Positions 7,775 to 17,522 of a DNA stretch of 64,000 nt are shown in pieces. The stretch's first letter is position 1. The number at the start of each line of letters is the position of its first letter. Source of the stretch: Erysipelothrix anatis (lineage in GTDB: Bacteria > Bacillota_I > Bacilli_A > Erysipelotrichales > Erysipelotrichaceae); NCBI RefSeq assembly GCF_009828745.1, contig NZ_WTSX01000003.1, positions 1 through 64,000 on the forward strand, in the 5' to 3' direction. The position numbers were made by a program, and so were the translations under genes. Under the pieces are notes generated by a model that saw only the letters and a program-made list of their open reading frames with translations, ran no database searches and was not told the DNA's origin.

Positions 7775-9108
7775 TAGAATGCCCCTTTCCAGTTAATGAG
7801 TGATTCAAATGCATTTGCATAAGCAAACATCGTTGCTTCTTCAAATGGCTTGGTGCTGATGTTAATACCAATTGGCATCGCATCGACGAATGCTAATGGC
7901 ATTGTCATACTTGGGTAACCACTGAAGTTATTAATAACCATGTGGTTTTCTGAGATAAGTGATTGATCTGATTTTTCATCAAGGAATGGTCCTTCAATTT
8001 TCGGCGCAATTTGTGTTGATGCAAGGGCAACAACTACATCCACATCATCAAAGAATTTTGCATAAGCATCCACGATAACACGTCGGACACGTTTAGCTTG
8101 ATTGAACACTTCTTCTTGATTTTTATCATCGAGTGCATATGCACCAAAAACAAAGCGACGTTTAATGGTCTCACTGAACCCCAATGTACGCGTACGTTTC
8201 ATAATTTCTTCGAGGGAATCACCTTCTTGTGCGACGCCATAACGAACACCGTCAAGATCAGCATGATTCGCAACTGCTTCAGAGTTTGAAATAATGGAGT
8301 AGACTGGAAGTACTGCACGTAGAAGTGTTTCATCCATTTTTTTGTCAACTAAGATAGCACCTTTAGCTTCAAGTTGGTTGGTAAATTCTTGGAAAGACTT
8401 TTTAATTTCGCCTTCAGGCATGTAATCCTGGATTGATGAGAAAATACCAATTCGTTTGCCTTCAAGATCCATGTCTAATAATTCTGTATATGCTGGTACT
8501 GGTTCAAATGAACTCGTCATATCTTTATTATCACGACCAGCAAGAACTTCAAGCATTAATGCTGCATCTTTTACTGATTGTGTAAAATAACCAACATGAT
8601 CCAATGAAGATGCATACGGAATGACACCATATCGAGAAATTCGTCCATAAGTCGGTTTGACTCCAACCGCTCCAACGAAAGCCGCTGGTTTACGAATGCT
8701 ATCTCCTGTATCAGATCCTAATGCAACACGGACTGCTTTCGCGCCAACAAGAGCTGCACTCCCTCCAGATGATCCACCAGAAATGCGTGATGTATCGTAT
8801 GGGTTACTTACGGGTCCTGTAATGGCACTTAAGTTTGTACCACCCATTCCCAATTCATCCATTGATGTCTTAGCGACAATGTTAGCCCCTGAAGCTAACA
8901 AAAGGTCCGTAACATGTGCATTATAAATAGATTTATGATTGCTCAACAGCTGGCAACTTGCAGTTGTCAGAGTTCCTATCATATTGAAGTTGTCTTTGAG
9001 AGCAATATCCCATCCTATGAGTTTTCCTTCGGATGCAGGTTGGTGTTCGACATAACTTACAATTGCATTTAGAGATTCATTTGCTTTTTTTAGAGTATCA
9101 ATTGACAT
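7774..9108 (-). CDS. gatA: Asp/Glu-tRNA amidotransferase subunit A (amidase)
   Basis: A 444-residue amidase-signature enzyme that frees ammonia from glutamine for GatB. The catalytic lysine is K38 (ALKDN). The amidase Ser motif GGSSGGSAA is at about residues 111-119, and the second serine is S137 in GSDTGDSIRKPA. The residue before S137 is Asp, where many GatA proteins have Gly. The chain is somewhat shorter than the usual ~485 residues, mainly at the N-terminus. It is translationally coupled to gatC upstream and gatB downstream through one-base TAATG overlaps. Confidence 0.96.
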   Translation of the reverse strand: MSIDTLKKANESLNAIVSYVEHQPASEGKLIGWDIALKDNFNMIGTLTTASCQLLSNHKSIYNAHVTDLLLASGANIVAKTSMDELGMGGTNLSAITGPVSNPYDTSRISGGSSGGSAALVGAKAVRVALGSDTGDSIRKPAAFVGAVGVKPTYGRISRYGVIPYASSLDHVGYFTQSVKDAALMLEVLAGRDNKDMTSSFEPVPAYTELLDMDLEGKRIGIFSSIQDYMPEGEIKKSFQEFTNQLEAKGAILVDKKMDETLLRAVLPVYSIISNSEAVANHADLDGVRYGVAQEGDSLEEIMKRTRTLGFSETIKRRFVFGAYALDDKNQEEVFNQAKRVRRVIVDAYAKFFDDVDVVVALASTQIAPKIEGPFLDEKSDQSLISENHMVINNFSGYPSMTMPLAFVDAMPIGINISTKPFEEATMFAYANAFESLINWKGAF

Positions 9109-9404
9109 TATTTATTAACCACCTTAACTATTTCAAAATAATCGCCTTCTATTCGTGGCGCATTTTCGAATGCTAATTCTTGCGAAATAACATGTGTTGG
9201 CTCGTCTTCACGAAACCAACTTGTTTCTATTTCAAATGGATAAGACATTGCTTCCACACCTGATGTATCGATATTTTGCAATATTGAAATTTGATTCAAG
9301 AATGTTTTTGATATTTCTTCGATATGTGTAATTTCTTGGGGTTGGAGCTCAAGCATCAAATCGGATGCTAATTTTTCGATAAGCTCTTTGTTTAGTTTTT
9401 CCAT
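9108..9404 (-). CDS. gatC: Asp/Glu-tRNA amidotransferase subunit C
   Basis: A 98-residue GatC that wraps around GatA and stabilises the GatCAB complex. The N-terminal helical part (LIEKLASDLMLELQPQE) and the C-terminal proline-containing segment (AFENAPRIEGDYFEIVKVV) match the family. It lies 8 bases after camS, and its stop shares a base with the gatA start. Confidence 0.93.
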   Translation of the reverse strand: MEKLNKELIEKLASDLMLELQPQEITHIEEISKTFLNQISILQNIDTSGVEAMSYPFEIETSWFREDEPTHVISQELAFENAPRIEGDYFEIVKVVNK

Positions 9405-9412
9405 GTTACCTC

Positions 9413-10552
9413 CTATATAACAGTTATGACTGGATTGCTTCCCGGTTGATAGTTAATGACTGCACGTGTATTTTGGAAAAGTTTTATATTAACTACAACG
9501 GGAACTTGATTTGAATCAATACTACTAATTAACGTGCTAACATATTGGGTCAGTCCATGAAATTCGAGTTGTGTTTTTGCACCCATCGTTATTTCAATGA
9601 CATATTTTTTTACTTCATTATCAACTACAAATGCTTGACCAACCACGCCTACAGATTCATCAGCAATAAAATCTTGAACACGGCGTTTGAAGATTTGGAA
9701 GTTGCTACTTGATTGAGGAAGTTGCTGGGTTGCAAGTGTTGAACCCATGTACATCCAACGTTCGTTATTCGCGGTCAATGTTGAAATCGTCTTCGCATTA
9801 TCGTAGTAAGCATGACCAATAAAGTGACCTGGTAAGTACCGTCCATTCAATGTATCATCGACGCTGTCCTGAACGTAAAAACCAATCATCATTGGCATTG
9901 TTTCCATACCTGGAATCTTACGCATGTACGATTCCAATCGAGGACTGATAATGTCATTTGCTATTTGAAAGAGCGACTCATCGGTAATTGCTTGAGTAAG
10001 TCCTGTTTCACGATTAACTATCTGGTTACGATCTAATACAACACCGAGACTAATACCGTTAAGCTCGGCTTTGTCTTTGTTTTTATAAAAATTCATTTCA
10101 TAAATACTGTGAACAAACATTGGATTTGGAATAGTTACAGTTTTAGTCACGATTCCTTTTTCATCCTTCACTTTTTCAACATATGGTTCGGAACCATCAC
10201 TTGGAGAGTTTAGAGAGTATGGATAGTCATCACTACGACGATTAATGAGGTGCTGATAGTGCTCTTGTGTGATGATACTTCCCTCAGCAATATAATAAGT
10301 GCTTGGAGAAAAATACTCTTTCGACAATTCTTGCAAACGCGAACCAATCTCAATCGTATCAATTTCACGCATCGCTGTCGCATAGCCTTGACGCAACGGC
10401 GAAGATGAGTACGGAGTAATGATTGAGTACTCTCCTTTCCCCGCACTTACGATTTGCGTTGTCTCGGTGGTTTCATTCGTTGGTGTTTTGGAACCTTGAA
10501 TACAGCCAGTAAGAACTAATAGTGCTAATATTATTGTAAGTATTTTTTTCAT
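9413..10552 (-). CDS. camS: CamS-family lipoprotein
   Basis: A 379-residue lipoprotein: a signal sequence of hydrophobic residues ends in the lipobox LVLTGC, with C17 as the lipidated residue. The rest matches the CamS (sex-pheromone precursor) family in length and position. In staphylococci the same gene lies between ligA and the gat genes. Peptides from the signal sequence of such proteins act as pheromones in enterococci and staphylococci; the role of the mature protein is not settled. Its start overlaps the ligA stop (ATGA). Confidence 0.9.
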   Translation of the reverse strand: MKKILTIILALLVLTGCIQGSKTPTNETTETTQIVSAGKGEYSIITPYSSSPLRQGYATAMREIDTIEIGSRLQELSKEYFSPSTYYIAEGSIITQEHYQHLINRRSDDYPYSLNSPSDGSEPYVEKVKDEKGIVTKTVTIPNPMFVHSIYEMNFYKNKDKAELNGISLGVVLDRNQIVNRETGLTQAITDESLFQIANDIISPRLESYMRKIPGMETMPMMIGFYVQDSVDDTLNGRYLPGHFIGHAYYDNAKTISTLTANNERWMYMGSTLATQQLPQSSSNFQIFKRRVQDFIADESVGVVGQAFVVDNEVKKYVIEITMGAKTQLEFHGLTQYVSTLISSIDSNQVPVVVNIKLFQNTRAVINYQPGSNPVITVI

Positions 10553-12531
10553 GATGTTTCCACCTCCCTTATAAAGCGCGCTTCATCCCATGTCTCCACA
10601 TTAAGTTGTTGGGCTTTCTCTAGTTTTGACCCTGCACTTTCACCATAGACTACCACGTCGGTTTTCGCACTGACACTGCCACTTACGCTACCACCTTGTG
10701 ATTCAATGATTTTTTTAGCATCTGTTCGTCCCATTGTTTGGAGCGTTCCGGTTAAGACAAATTTCTTCCCACTAAATTTCGATGATACGACTGTATTTGC
10801 AAAGTCTGGTCTTAAGCCGTAAGACAATAGATTGGCTACAAGTTGCTGATTTTCTTCTAATGAAAAGTATGTTGCAACAGATTGTGCAATAACCACACCA
10901 ATCTCAGGAATACTTTGTAATGTTTCAACGTCTGCTTGGATTATATTTTCAATCGTGTTAAAATGCGCAGCTAGTACTGCTGATGTTTTTGCTCCAACAT
11001 GACGAATCCCTAATCCAAAGAGCCATTTTTCTAACGAATTTTGTTTGCTTTCTTCAATTGCATTTAGGAGTTTTTCAACACTTTTCTCACCCATTTTATC
11101 AAGAGTACCTAATGCTTCTTTATGATTTTTTAATGTATAGATGTCAGGAATTGTTTGGAGTAGTCCTGCATCATGAAGTTGATAGACCCTTTTTTCACCA
11201 AGGGTATCAATATTCATTGCTTCACGTGAGGCGAAATGCACCAATGCTTCTGCAATTTTAGCAGGGCACTCCGAATTCACACAGTAATGGTCAGCTTCTC
11301 CATCAAATCGAACCAAAACTTCGCCACATACTGGACAATGCTTAGGGAACTCATAAGGGATTGCTGATACACTCCGCTTCGAAACGTCCACACTGACGAT
11401 CTCAGGAATAATCTCTCCTGCTTTTCGAACACTTACGGTATCGTTTATTCGAATATCTTTATTTTTGATGTAGTCTTCATTGTGTAATGTTGCATAGCTA
11501 ACGAGTGACCCAGATATTTGTACTGGCGTGAGTTGCGCATTTGGGGTTATTTTCCCTGTCCGACCAACCGTTACAAAAATATCTTCAACGGTGCTTTTTA
11601 CTTCTTCCGCTTTAAATTTGTAAGCTGTCGCAAAGCGTGGTGTTCTAACTGTAAATCCAAGAGATTCTTGAATTGCGAACTGATTGACTTTAACAACTAC
11701 GCCATCGATATCATATCCAAAGGTGTCACGATTCTGCTCAATTTCTTGAATTCGGGCATATACTGCTTCGATTGAATCGAATTTCTTCACTTCTGGATTG
11801 ACCTTGAAACCAATTTTTTTCAAATAGTCTAATGCATCCGATTGGCTCAAAATCCCAAGTTCTTCTGCATTGACTAAGGTATACCAGAATCCATCGAGTC
11901 CCCGTTCACGAACTGTTTTCGGATTTAATTGCCGAATGGTTCCTGCAGCCGCGTTACGACAATTGGCAAAGACATCTTCACCATGTTCGAGACGACTTTG
12001 ATTAACACGGGTAAATGACGATGCAGGCATAAACACCTCGCCACGAACCGTCACATCAACGTCTTCATTAAGTCGAAGTGGAATTGAGTCAATGACACGA
12101 ATATTAGCAGTCACATCTTCACCAACACGGCCATCACCACGGGTAACTCCTTGAACAAATTGTCCATCTTCATAATCAATAGACATCGCAAGTCCATCAA
12201 TTTTCAGTTCTACAATGTATTCTACATTTGGGAATTGTGTTCGGATACGTTGATCAAAAACTTCCAAATCTTCAAAAGAAAACGCATTCCCTAATGAATA
12301 CATAGGAAAGCGATGTGTAATCTTATTAAATCCTTGAGCAATTACACCTCCCACTTTTTGTGTGGGAGAGTTGGGATCAGAGAACTCCGGATGTTCTTGT
12401 TCAAGAGTCTGAAGTCTTTGAAACAATTGATCATATTCGACGTCCGAAATTGTTGGGGCATCGAGTGCATGATATTCATAGTTATACTGATGTAATTGTT
12501 TACGGAGTGTTTCGATTTCTTCTCTTGTCAT
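10549..12531 (-). CDS. ligA: NAD-dependent DNA ligase
   Basis: A 660-residue LigA. In order it has domain Ia, the adenylation domain with the KIDG motif (K110 is the AMP-accepting lysine), and an OB-fold. A four-cysteine zinc finger (CPVCG...CVNSEC) and helix-hairpin-helix repeats (GLGIRHVGAKT) follow. A C-terminal BRCT domain covers about residues 585-660. It seals nicks during replication and repair, using NAD. It overlaps pcrA upstream and camS downstream by four bases (ATGA), so the three are translationally coupled. Confidence 0.98.
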   Translation of the reverse strand: MTREEIETLRKQLHQYNYEYHALDAPTISDVEYDQLFQRLQTLEQEHPEFSDPNSPTQKVGGVIAQGFNKITHRFPMYSLGNAFSFEDLEVFDQRIRTQFPNVEYIVELKIDGLAMSIDYEDGQFVQGVTRGDGRVGEDVTANIRVIDSIPLRLNEDVDVTVRGEVFMPASSFTRVNQSRLEHGEDVFANCRNAAAGTIRQLNPKTVRERGLDGFWYTLVNAEELGILSQSDALDYLKKIGFKVNPEVKKFDSIEAVYARIQEIEQNRDTFGYDIDGVVVKVNQFAIQESLGFTVRTPRFATAYKFKAEEVKSTVEDIFVTVGRTGKITPNAQLTPVQISGSLVSYATLHNEDYIKNKDIRINDTVSVRKAGEIIPEIVSVDVSKRSVSAIPYEFPKHCPVCGEVLVRFDGEADHYCVNSECPAKIAEALVHFASREAMNIDTLGEKRVYQLHDAGLLQTIPDIYTLKNHKEALGTLDKMGEKSVEKLLNAIEESKQNSLEKWLFGLGIRHVGAKTSAVLAAHFNTIENIIQADVETLQSIPEIGVVIAQSVATYFSLEENQQLVANLLSYGLRPDFANTVVSSKFSGKKFVLTGTLQTMGRTDAKKIIESQGGSVSGSVSAKTDVVVYGESAGSKLEKAQQLNVETWDEARFIREVETS

Positions 12532-14663
12532 GACATACTCTCTTTCCGGCGTATTCCTTTAAATTTACGTGATAAAGTTTTAGTTCCATGTGGGAAATTA
12601 AACGCAACACGAATTGTATCGTCTTCCACACGAATCACAATACCTTCGCCAAAATCATCATGAATGACGACATCAGCTTTCTTAAAATTATTCGTGCGCG
12701 TTGCACGGACTTCTTCTTCAAATGTTGCAAGAGATGTTTGTGCCTCTTCCCGTATAACACTTGAATTGAACGGATTTGAAGGTGTGTCTAGCAATCCCAT
12801 TTCTTGAATAAATCGGGAAGGTTTGCCATAACCACCTGATACGAAGCTATAACCAATATTATTGGTTACATAGAGTCGTTCTTTAGCACGCGTAATCGCA
12901 ACATACATTAAACGTCGCTCTTCTTGAATTCCGCCACTACCTTCTTGAATGCTATTTTTATTGGGGAAAATGTTATCAGCAACGCCCATAATGATGACAT
13001 TATCAAATTCCAATCCTTTTGCGGCATGAACCGTCATCAAACGAACATAGTCACCTTCGACTACAGTTTCACGATCTCCATAAAGGCTTACCATTTGAAT
13101 GTAGGCTTCCAATGATCCTTCATCATGGTTTTTTTCGAATGCCATCGCATCCGACACAAGTTCTTTTAGGTTTTCGATACGTTCCATTTCTTGTAATTTT
13201 TCAAAATGCGACACAAGTCCACTTTCTTTTAAGACATATTGCAGCACGTATTCAATTGAATTTTCAGATGCAACAAGTTTGAAATCTTGAATCATTGCAA
13301 CATACTTTCTAATTTTGGGATTTGCAAGACCGTTTTGGACATCATATTCCATACTTTCGTACATCGTCATCCCACGCTCTTGTGCTTGATCAAAAATGCC
13401 GTCTAACGTCTTATCTCCAATGCCACGACGCGGAATTGCGATACTACGACGTAATGCGAGATCATCACCATGCGTAATCATTCGTAAATAGCTCATCATA
13501 TCCTTAACTTCTGCATGGTCATAGAATCGAAGTCCGCCATAAATCACATAGGGGATATGGCGTGCCATTAACGCTTTCTCAAGTGATCTAGATAGGTAAT
13601 TCGAACGATATAAAACTGCAGTATCTAGGTAATTGCCACTCTCATCGTGAAGTGTTTCTATTTGACGTGCAACCCAGTATGCTTCTGATTCCGGATCATC
13701 CATGCTATGATACTCGACATCAAATTCACTTTCTTTGTTCGCAAACAAATCTTTCTTTGGACGATCTTTGTTGTTTTCAATCAACTGATTGGCTTTATTT
13801 AAAATATGTTGTGTCGAACGGTAGTTCTGATTTAGAACAATCGTCTCGCTCTCGGTATATTTCTTTTCAAAGTTTACGATAAAATCAACATTTGCACCCC
13901 GCCACGTATAAATGGTCTGATCAGGGTCTCCTACAACGTATAATTCATTATCATTACCAACAAGACTGTCAATAATCCCATATTGAATATGATCCACATC
14001 TTGAAACTCATCCACAAGAATAACACGGAAACGGCGTTGCCATTTATCACGCACGACTTCATTCTCTTTAAGTAGTTTATTCACAACTAAAAGGAGATCA
14101 TCAAAATCTAATGCATAGAGTGCTTTAAGACGCTTAACATAGAAATCATAGACATTCGCTTTTTTAGTCTCATGATAATTCGATCCCGCAAGCATCATCG
14201 CTTGATGGACGCTAACATTCGCAATTTTATTAGCTGAAATATATGATAATACTTCGCGAGGATTCAGTTCCTTGCGATCATAGTCAAAAAGACGATATGC
14301 TTCACGCAAAATCGATTGTTGGTCAGATGTGTCAATAATTGTAAAACTACGAACAAGTTCGACAGCTTCGTAATCTTCTCTTAAAATCCGAACACACAAA
14401 GAGTGAATGGTTGATGTATGCACTCGGATTGCATCCGAGTCCATTCGCTCCATTCTTTCTTTCATTTCATTCGCAGCTTTATTCGTAAAAGTAATTGCAC
14501 AAATCTTCGATGGATAGTATCCAAGGTCTTTGATAAGATGCACGATTCGAGTTGTCAGGACGCGAGTCTTCCCACTTCCTGCTCCAGCTATAACGCGGAC
14601 GTATTTATTGCGGGTTAAAACCGCTTGTTTTTGTTCATTGTTTAATCCTTGTATGTAATCCAT
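12528..14663 (-). CDS. pcrA: ATP-dependent DNA helicase PcrA (UvrD family)
   Basis: A 711-residue superfamily-1 3'-5' helicase. Walker A (AGAGSGKT, residues 26-33), motif II (VDEFQDVD), the QNYRST region and motif VI (EERRLMYVAITRAKE) are all present. A C-terminal Tudor-like tail (DVVIHDDFGEGIVIRVEDD), which binds RNA polymerase in Bacillus PcrA, closes the chain. It acts in repair, rolling-circle replication and removal of stalled complexes. It is the first gene of the operon and has a short leader with an extended -10 promoter (14679-14687). Confidence 0.98.
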   Translation of the reverse strand: MDYIQGLNNEQKQAVLTRNKYVRVIAGAGSGKTRVLTTRIVHLIKDLGYYPSKICAITFTNKAANEMKERMERMDSDAIRVHTSTIHSLCVRILREDYEAVELVRSFTIIDTSDQQSILREAYRLFDYDRKELNPREVLSYISANKIANVSVHQAMMLAGSNYHETKKANVYDFYVKRLKALYALDFDDLLLVVNKLLKENEVVRDKWQRRFRVILVDEFQDVDHIQYGIIDSLVGNDNELYVVGDPDQTIYTWRGANVDFIVNFEKKYTESETIVLNQNYRSTQHILNKANQLIENNKDRPKKDLFANKESEFDVEYHSMDDPESEAYWVARQIETLHDESGNYLDTAVLYRSNYLSRSLEKALMARHIPYVIYGGLRFYDHAEVKDMMSYLRMITHGDDLALRRSIAIPRRGIGDKTLDGIFDQAQERGMTMYESMEYDVQNGLANPKIRKYVAMIQDFKLVASENSIEYVLQYVLKESGLVSHFEKLQEMERIENLKELVSDAMAFEKNHDEGSLEAYIQMVSLYGDRETVVEGDYVRLMTVHAAKGLEFDNVIIMGVADNIFPNKNSIQEGSGGIQEERRLMYVAITRAKERLYVTNNIGYSFVSGGYGKPSRFIQEMGLLDTPSNPFNSSVIREEAQTSLATFEEEVRATRTNNFKKADVVIHDDFGEGIVIRVEDDTIRVAFNFPHGTKTLSRKFKGIRRKESMS

Positions 14664-14678
14664 TTTATCACCGTTATT

Positions 14679-14687
14679 ATTATAGCA
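14679..14687 (-). promoter_or_regulatory. Extended -10 promoter of the pcrA operon
   Basis: The minus strand reads TGCTATAAT, a full extended -10 element, ending 16 bases before the pcrA ATG. No clear -35 box is visible. The predicted leader is very short and the ribosome-binding site (GGTG) is weak. Confidence 0.6.
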
Positions 14688-14737
14688 TAGTCACTCCCTT
14701 TACTCTGTGAGATTTATTCGAGTTTTCGCGCAATAAA

Positions 14738-14766
14738 TTGCGTCGTTACCACGCATGCCTTATAAT
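14738..14766 (+). promoter_or_regulatory. Promoter of the RNA-modification operon
   Basis: TTGCGT, a 17-base spacer, then TATAAT, placed 23 bases before the ATG at 14790. It is divergent from the pcrA promoter. Confidence 0.75.
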
Positions 14767-14789
14767 GTCATGTATATAAGCGAGGACCT

Positions 14790-15170
14790 ATGACTAATTA
14801 TACAACCATTACAAATATAGTAACTTTATTGAACGAAACTGAAATGATGATTCCAGGTTTGCTAGTTGATCCCACTACAGCCATTGACTCGGACTTTTTA
14901 AATACATTGGACAGCGTAACATTGCTTGTCCCACGCCGTTTTCAAAGCATGATGTTAACGGGATGGATGGAACGTCAGGGTTACATGTTAAACGATATAT
15001 CGTCGTATACTTTTAATGTTGATGGCACAAAAATATCTTTTGAGACATTTGAACACTTTGACCCCAACTTTGATACAAACGAATTAAATCACGAAATTTT
15101 CTTAATGGAAAATGCTGTTTTTTACCCATTTTCAAACAGCACTACGGAGGTTCCAAATGCGCATCAGTAA
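14790..15170 (+). CDS. Unknown 126-residue protein preceding a methyltransferase
   Basis: A 126-residue cytoplasmic protein with no signal or membrane segment and no family that I recognise. The start has GCGAGGA upstream and a good promoter at 14738-14766. Its 3' end overlaps the start of the methyltransferase gene by 14 bases, so it is translationally coupled to an RNA-modification pair. That context suggests a role connected to the methyltransferase, but nothing in the sequence proves it. Confidence 0.7.
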   Translation: MTNYTTITNIVTLLNETEMMIPGLLVDPTTAIDSDFLNTLDSVTLLVPRRFQSMMLTGWMERQGYMLNDISSYTFNVDGTKISFETFEHFDPNFDTNELNHEIFLMENAVFYPFSNSTTEVPNAHQ

Positions 15171-16017
15171 CCGATGGCAAGATTTCGAAGTAATCGATGC
15201 CGGAAACGGTATGAAAACAGAACGTTATAAAGACATCGTTGTCCGTCGGCCTGACCCGGTTGCAACATGGAAACCAATTGCTCCATCTATGGGTGTAGAT
15301 GCCTTTTTCGACACTGAGTGGCGTTTCAACAAAACACTCCCTGAGTCATGGATCCTTTCATACGGTGACATGCTGCTAAAAGTAAGACCCACTTCATTTA
15401 AACACACCGGTGTTTTTCCAGAACAGGCTGTTAATTGGGATTGGATGCGCAACGTTATTCAATCCAGTTCTCAAGAAGTTCGTATCTTAAATTTATTTGG
15501 CTACACTGGTGCAGCAACCATTGCATGTGCAATGGAACCAAACGTCACTGAAGTCGTCCATATTGACGCCCTCAAATCGTTGAATGAATGGACACGTGAA
15601 AACATTAGTTTGAATCAGCTAGATGATAAAATGATTCGTACAATTACTGAAGATGTCATGAAATTTTTAAACCGAGAAAAACGCCGCGGTCGTACCTATC
15701 ATGGAATTATCATGGATCCGCCAAGCTTTGGACGTGGACCCAAAGGCGAACGTTGGAAAATCAAAGATCAATTAGCGCCCTTACTTCAGGCTGCTGTTGA
15801 ACTTTTAGACAAAGACGCGTTGTTTCTAAGTGTTAATACCTATACAACTGATTTAAAACCAGAAACAGTGCGACATCTTCTCGATGCTGTCTTACAAAGT
15901 GCTGGATTCCCAACGACAACACATAGCGATGACATTGGATTACCTATCACAACAATGGATCAAACGCTATTTGCAGGTGTAACGACAAGGTGGTGTTATG
16001 ATGAAAATCTTTTATGA
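15157..16017 (+). CDS. Class I SAM-dependent methyltransferase (RlmK/RlmI-like)
   Basis: A 286-residue protein starting at the ATG after ACGGAGG, not 15 codons upstream. The SAM-binding core is ILNLFGYTGAATIACA (motif I). The catalytic NPPY-type motif appears as IIMDPPSFGRGPKGE. This DPPsFgr...g pattern is typical of the RlmI/RlmK family of large-subunit rRNA cytosine or guanine methyltransferases. It probably methylates rRNA; the exact base cannot be told from sequence. It overlaps the next gene, a pseudouridine synthase, by 20 bases. Confidence 0.88.
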   Translation: MRISNRWQDFEVIDAGNGMKTERYKDIVVRRPDPVATWKPIAPSMGVDAFFDTEWRFNKTLPESWILSYGDMLLKVRPTSFKHTGVFPEQAVNWDWMRNVIQSSSQEVRILNLFGYTGAATIACAMEPNVTEVVHIDALKSLNEWTRENISLNQLDDKMIRTITEDVMKFLNREKRRGRTYHGIIMDPPSFGRGPKGERWKIKDQLAPLLQAAVELLDKDALFLSVNTYTTDLKPETVRHLLDAVLQSAGFPTTTHSDDIGLPITTMDQTLFAGVTTRWCYDENLL

Positions 16018-16657
16018 GGATAATCACATTATTGTTGTTGAGAAAAAACCAAATCAACCAACTCAGGAAGATGCATCCAACGACTATGACCTTCTTTCTG
16101 AAGTACGCGACTATATCAAAGTTACCTACAATAAACCTGGAAACGTTTTTGTAGGCCTTGTTCACCGATTGGATCGCCCTGTTGGTGGCGTCATGGTTTT
16201 TGCCAAAACCTCCAAGGCCGCAAGCCGATTAAGTGACCAAGTTCGCACACATAAACTTGATAAAATCTATACCGCCGTCATTCAAGGGGCTCTTGAGCCA
16301 CAAACATTACGCGATTATATGCTTAAAAACCGTAAAACAAATATGTCTCGTGTCGTATCCAAAAATACACCCGAAGCAAAATACGCAGAGTTAATTATCC
16401 TAAATAGTTTTTACAATGCTGAACACAATTTATCAACCGTCACTGTTTCATTAATTACGGGGCGATCACATCAAATTCGCGTGCAATTTTCATCACGCAA
16501 CCACCCATTGTGGGGTGATGCTCGCTACAATCCGCGAGCAAAGGCTGGACAACAAATTGCCTTATGGGCAACAACGTTAACGTTTGAACATCCGACAACA
16601 AAAGAACGTATGACTTTTGAAAGTCATACGCCCGACCGTTATCCTTTTACACTTTGA
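15998..16657 (+). CDS. RluA-family pseudouridine synthase, short form
   Basis: A 219-residue enzyme. The catalytic motif HRLDRPVGG is near residue 56, with the aspartate as nucleophile; GRSHQIRVQFSS and a C-terminal TTLTFEHPTT segment match the RluA family. No N-terminal S4 domain is present. It isomerises uridine in rRNA or tRNA. It follows the methyltransferase in the same transcript (overlap 20 bases), and its 3' end overlaps the convergent patatin gene by 19 bases. Confidence 0.9.
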   Translation: MMKIFYEDNHIIVVEKKPNQPTQEDASNDYDLLSEVRDYIKVTYNKPGNVFVGLVHRLDRPVGGVMVFAKTSKAASRLSDQVRTHKLDKIYTAVIQGALEPQTLRDYMLKNRKTNMSRVVSKNTPEAKYAELIILNSFYNAEHNLSTVTVSLITGRSHQIRVQFSSRNHPLWGDARYNPRAKAGQQIALWATTLTFEHPTTKERMTFESHTPDRYPFTL

Positions 16658-17505
16658 TAAAAACTGATTATTTCATCACGTCGTGCGTCACAGTCACGAT
16701 GTGCAATTTCAAATAGATTCTCAAATTGATCTTTTGATCCCTTAAAGCGCCCTATTCCTAACTCTTCTGTTGGGTACATATAGAGTGCTTTTTCTTCGTC
16801 TACAAGTGAATCAATAAGCTTACGTTCTCGATAATATACATCAACACGATCTGAGAAGTCATTCACTAATTTCGGATATTTACGGTAGATGATTTTTAAC
16901 ATACTACTTGATACAAAACCCTGCGGCTTACGGACATAGTCTTTCGACTTCGTCGTTACAATCATATGCTTCACACAACCTGCATCGATACTTCGTTGAA
17001 CAGGAATCATCGTTGTGATACCTCCGTCCATATAGTCTCGACCCTCAATAGATACACGACGACCAACAATTGGTAATGTACACGCAGCTTGGATATAACG
17101 AGGATGTTTCGCAATCTCATATTTGTCTTTCCAAACAGTTTGCTCACCTTCAATATCATAGACACCAATTTCAATATCACCAGGAATTGTGTCAATACTT
17201 TCCAGTGGATAATCAAGCTTTCGCGTAACTGCATCATACAAGAACTCATAACCAACGATTGTGCGTTCTTTCATCAAGGGTTTTACCCCCACATTTCGTG
17301 TATCTGCAGCAACATCAATAGCAGCTTGCTTAAGGGTTTCCGGTTTATCCAAAACATACATCCCAGCATACAACGCTCCAGATGATATCCCCACCACATA
17401 ATCAAAATGCAAATCATTTTTTAACAGCCAGTTTAAAACCCCAGCGGTATACGCACCACGCATGCCGCCTCCTTCAAGAACTAAGCCAATTTTATCCTTT
17501 GTCAT
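16639..17505 (-). CDS. Patatin-like phospholipase
   Basis: A 288-residue protein with the full patatin signature. The oxyanion-hole stretch is EGGGMRGAYTAG (residues 11-22), the nucleophile elbow GISSG has S41, and the second catalytic residue is D160 in the DGG motif. The family hydrolyses acyl chains from lipids. This bacterial subgroup (YjjU/RssA-like) has no signal sequence, so it probably acts on the inner leaflet or in the cytoplasm. It lies 17 bases after the cardiolipin synthase gene in the same direction, which suggests a phospholipid-remodelling pair. Confidence 0.92.
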   Translation of the reverse strand: MTKDKIGLVLEGGGMRGAYTAGVLNWLLKNDLHFDYVVGISSGALYAGMYVLDKPETLKQAAIDVAADTRNVGVKPLMKERTIVGYEFLYDAVTRKLDYPLESIDTIPGDIEIGVYDIEGEQTVWKDKYEIAKHPRYIQAACTLPIVGRRVSIEGRDYMDGGITTMIPVQRSIDAGCVKHMIVTTKSKDYVRKPQGFVSSSMLKIIYRKYPKLVNDFSDRVDVYYRERKLIDSLVDEEKALYMYPTEELGIGRFKGSKDQFENLFEIAHRDCDARRDEIISFYQSVKG

Positions 17506-17522
17506 ACTTCCAACCTTTTCTT

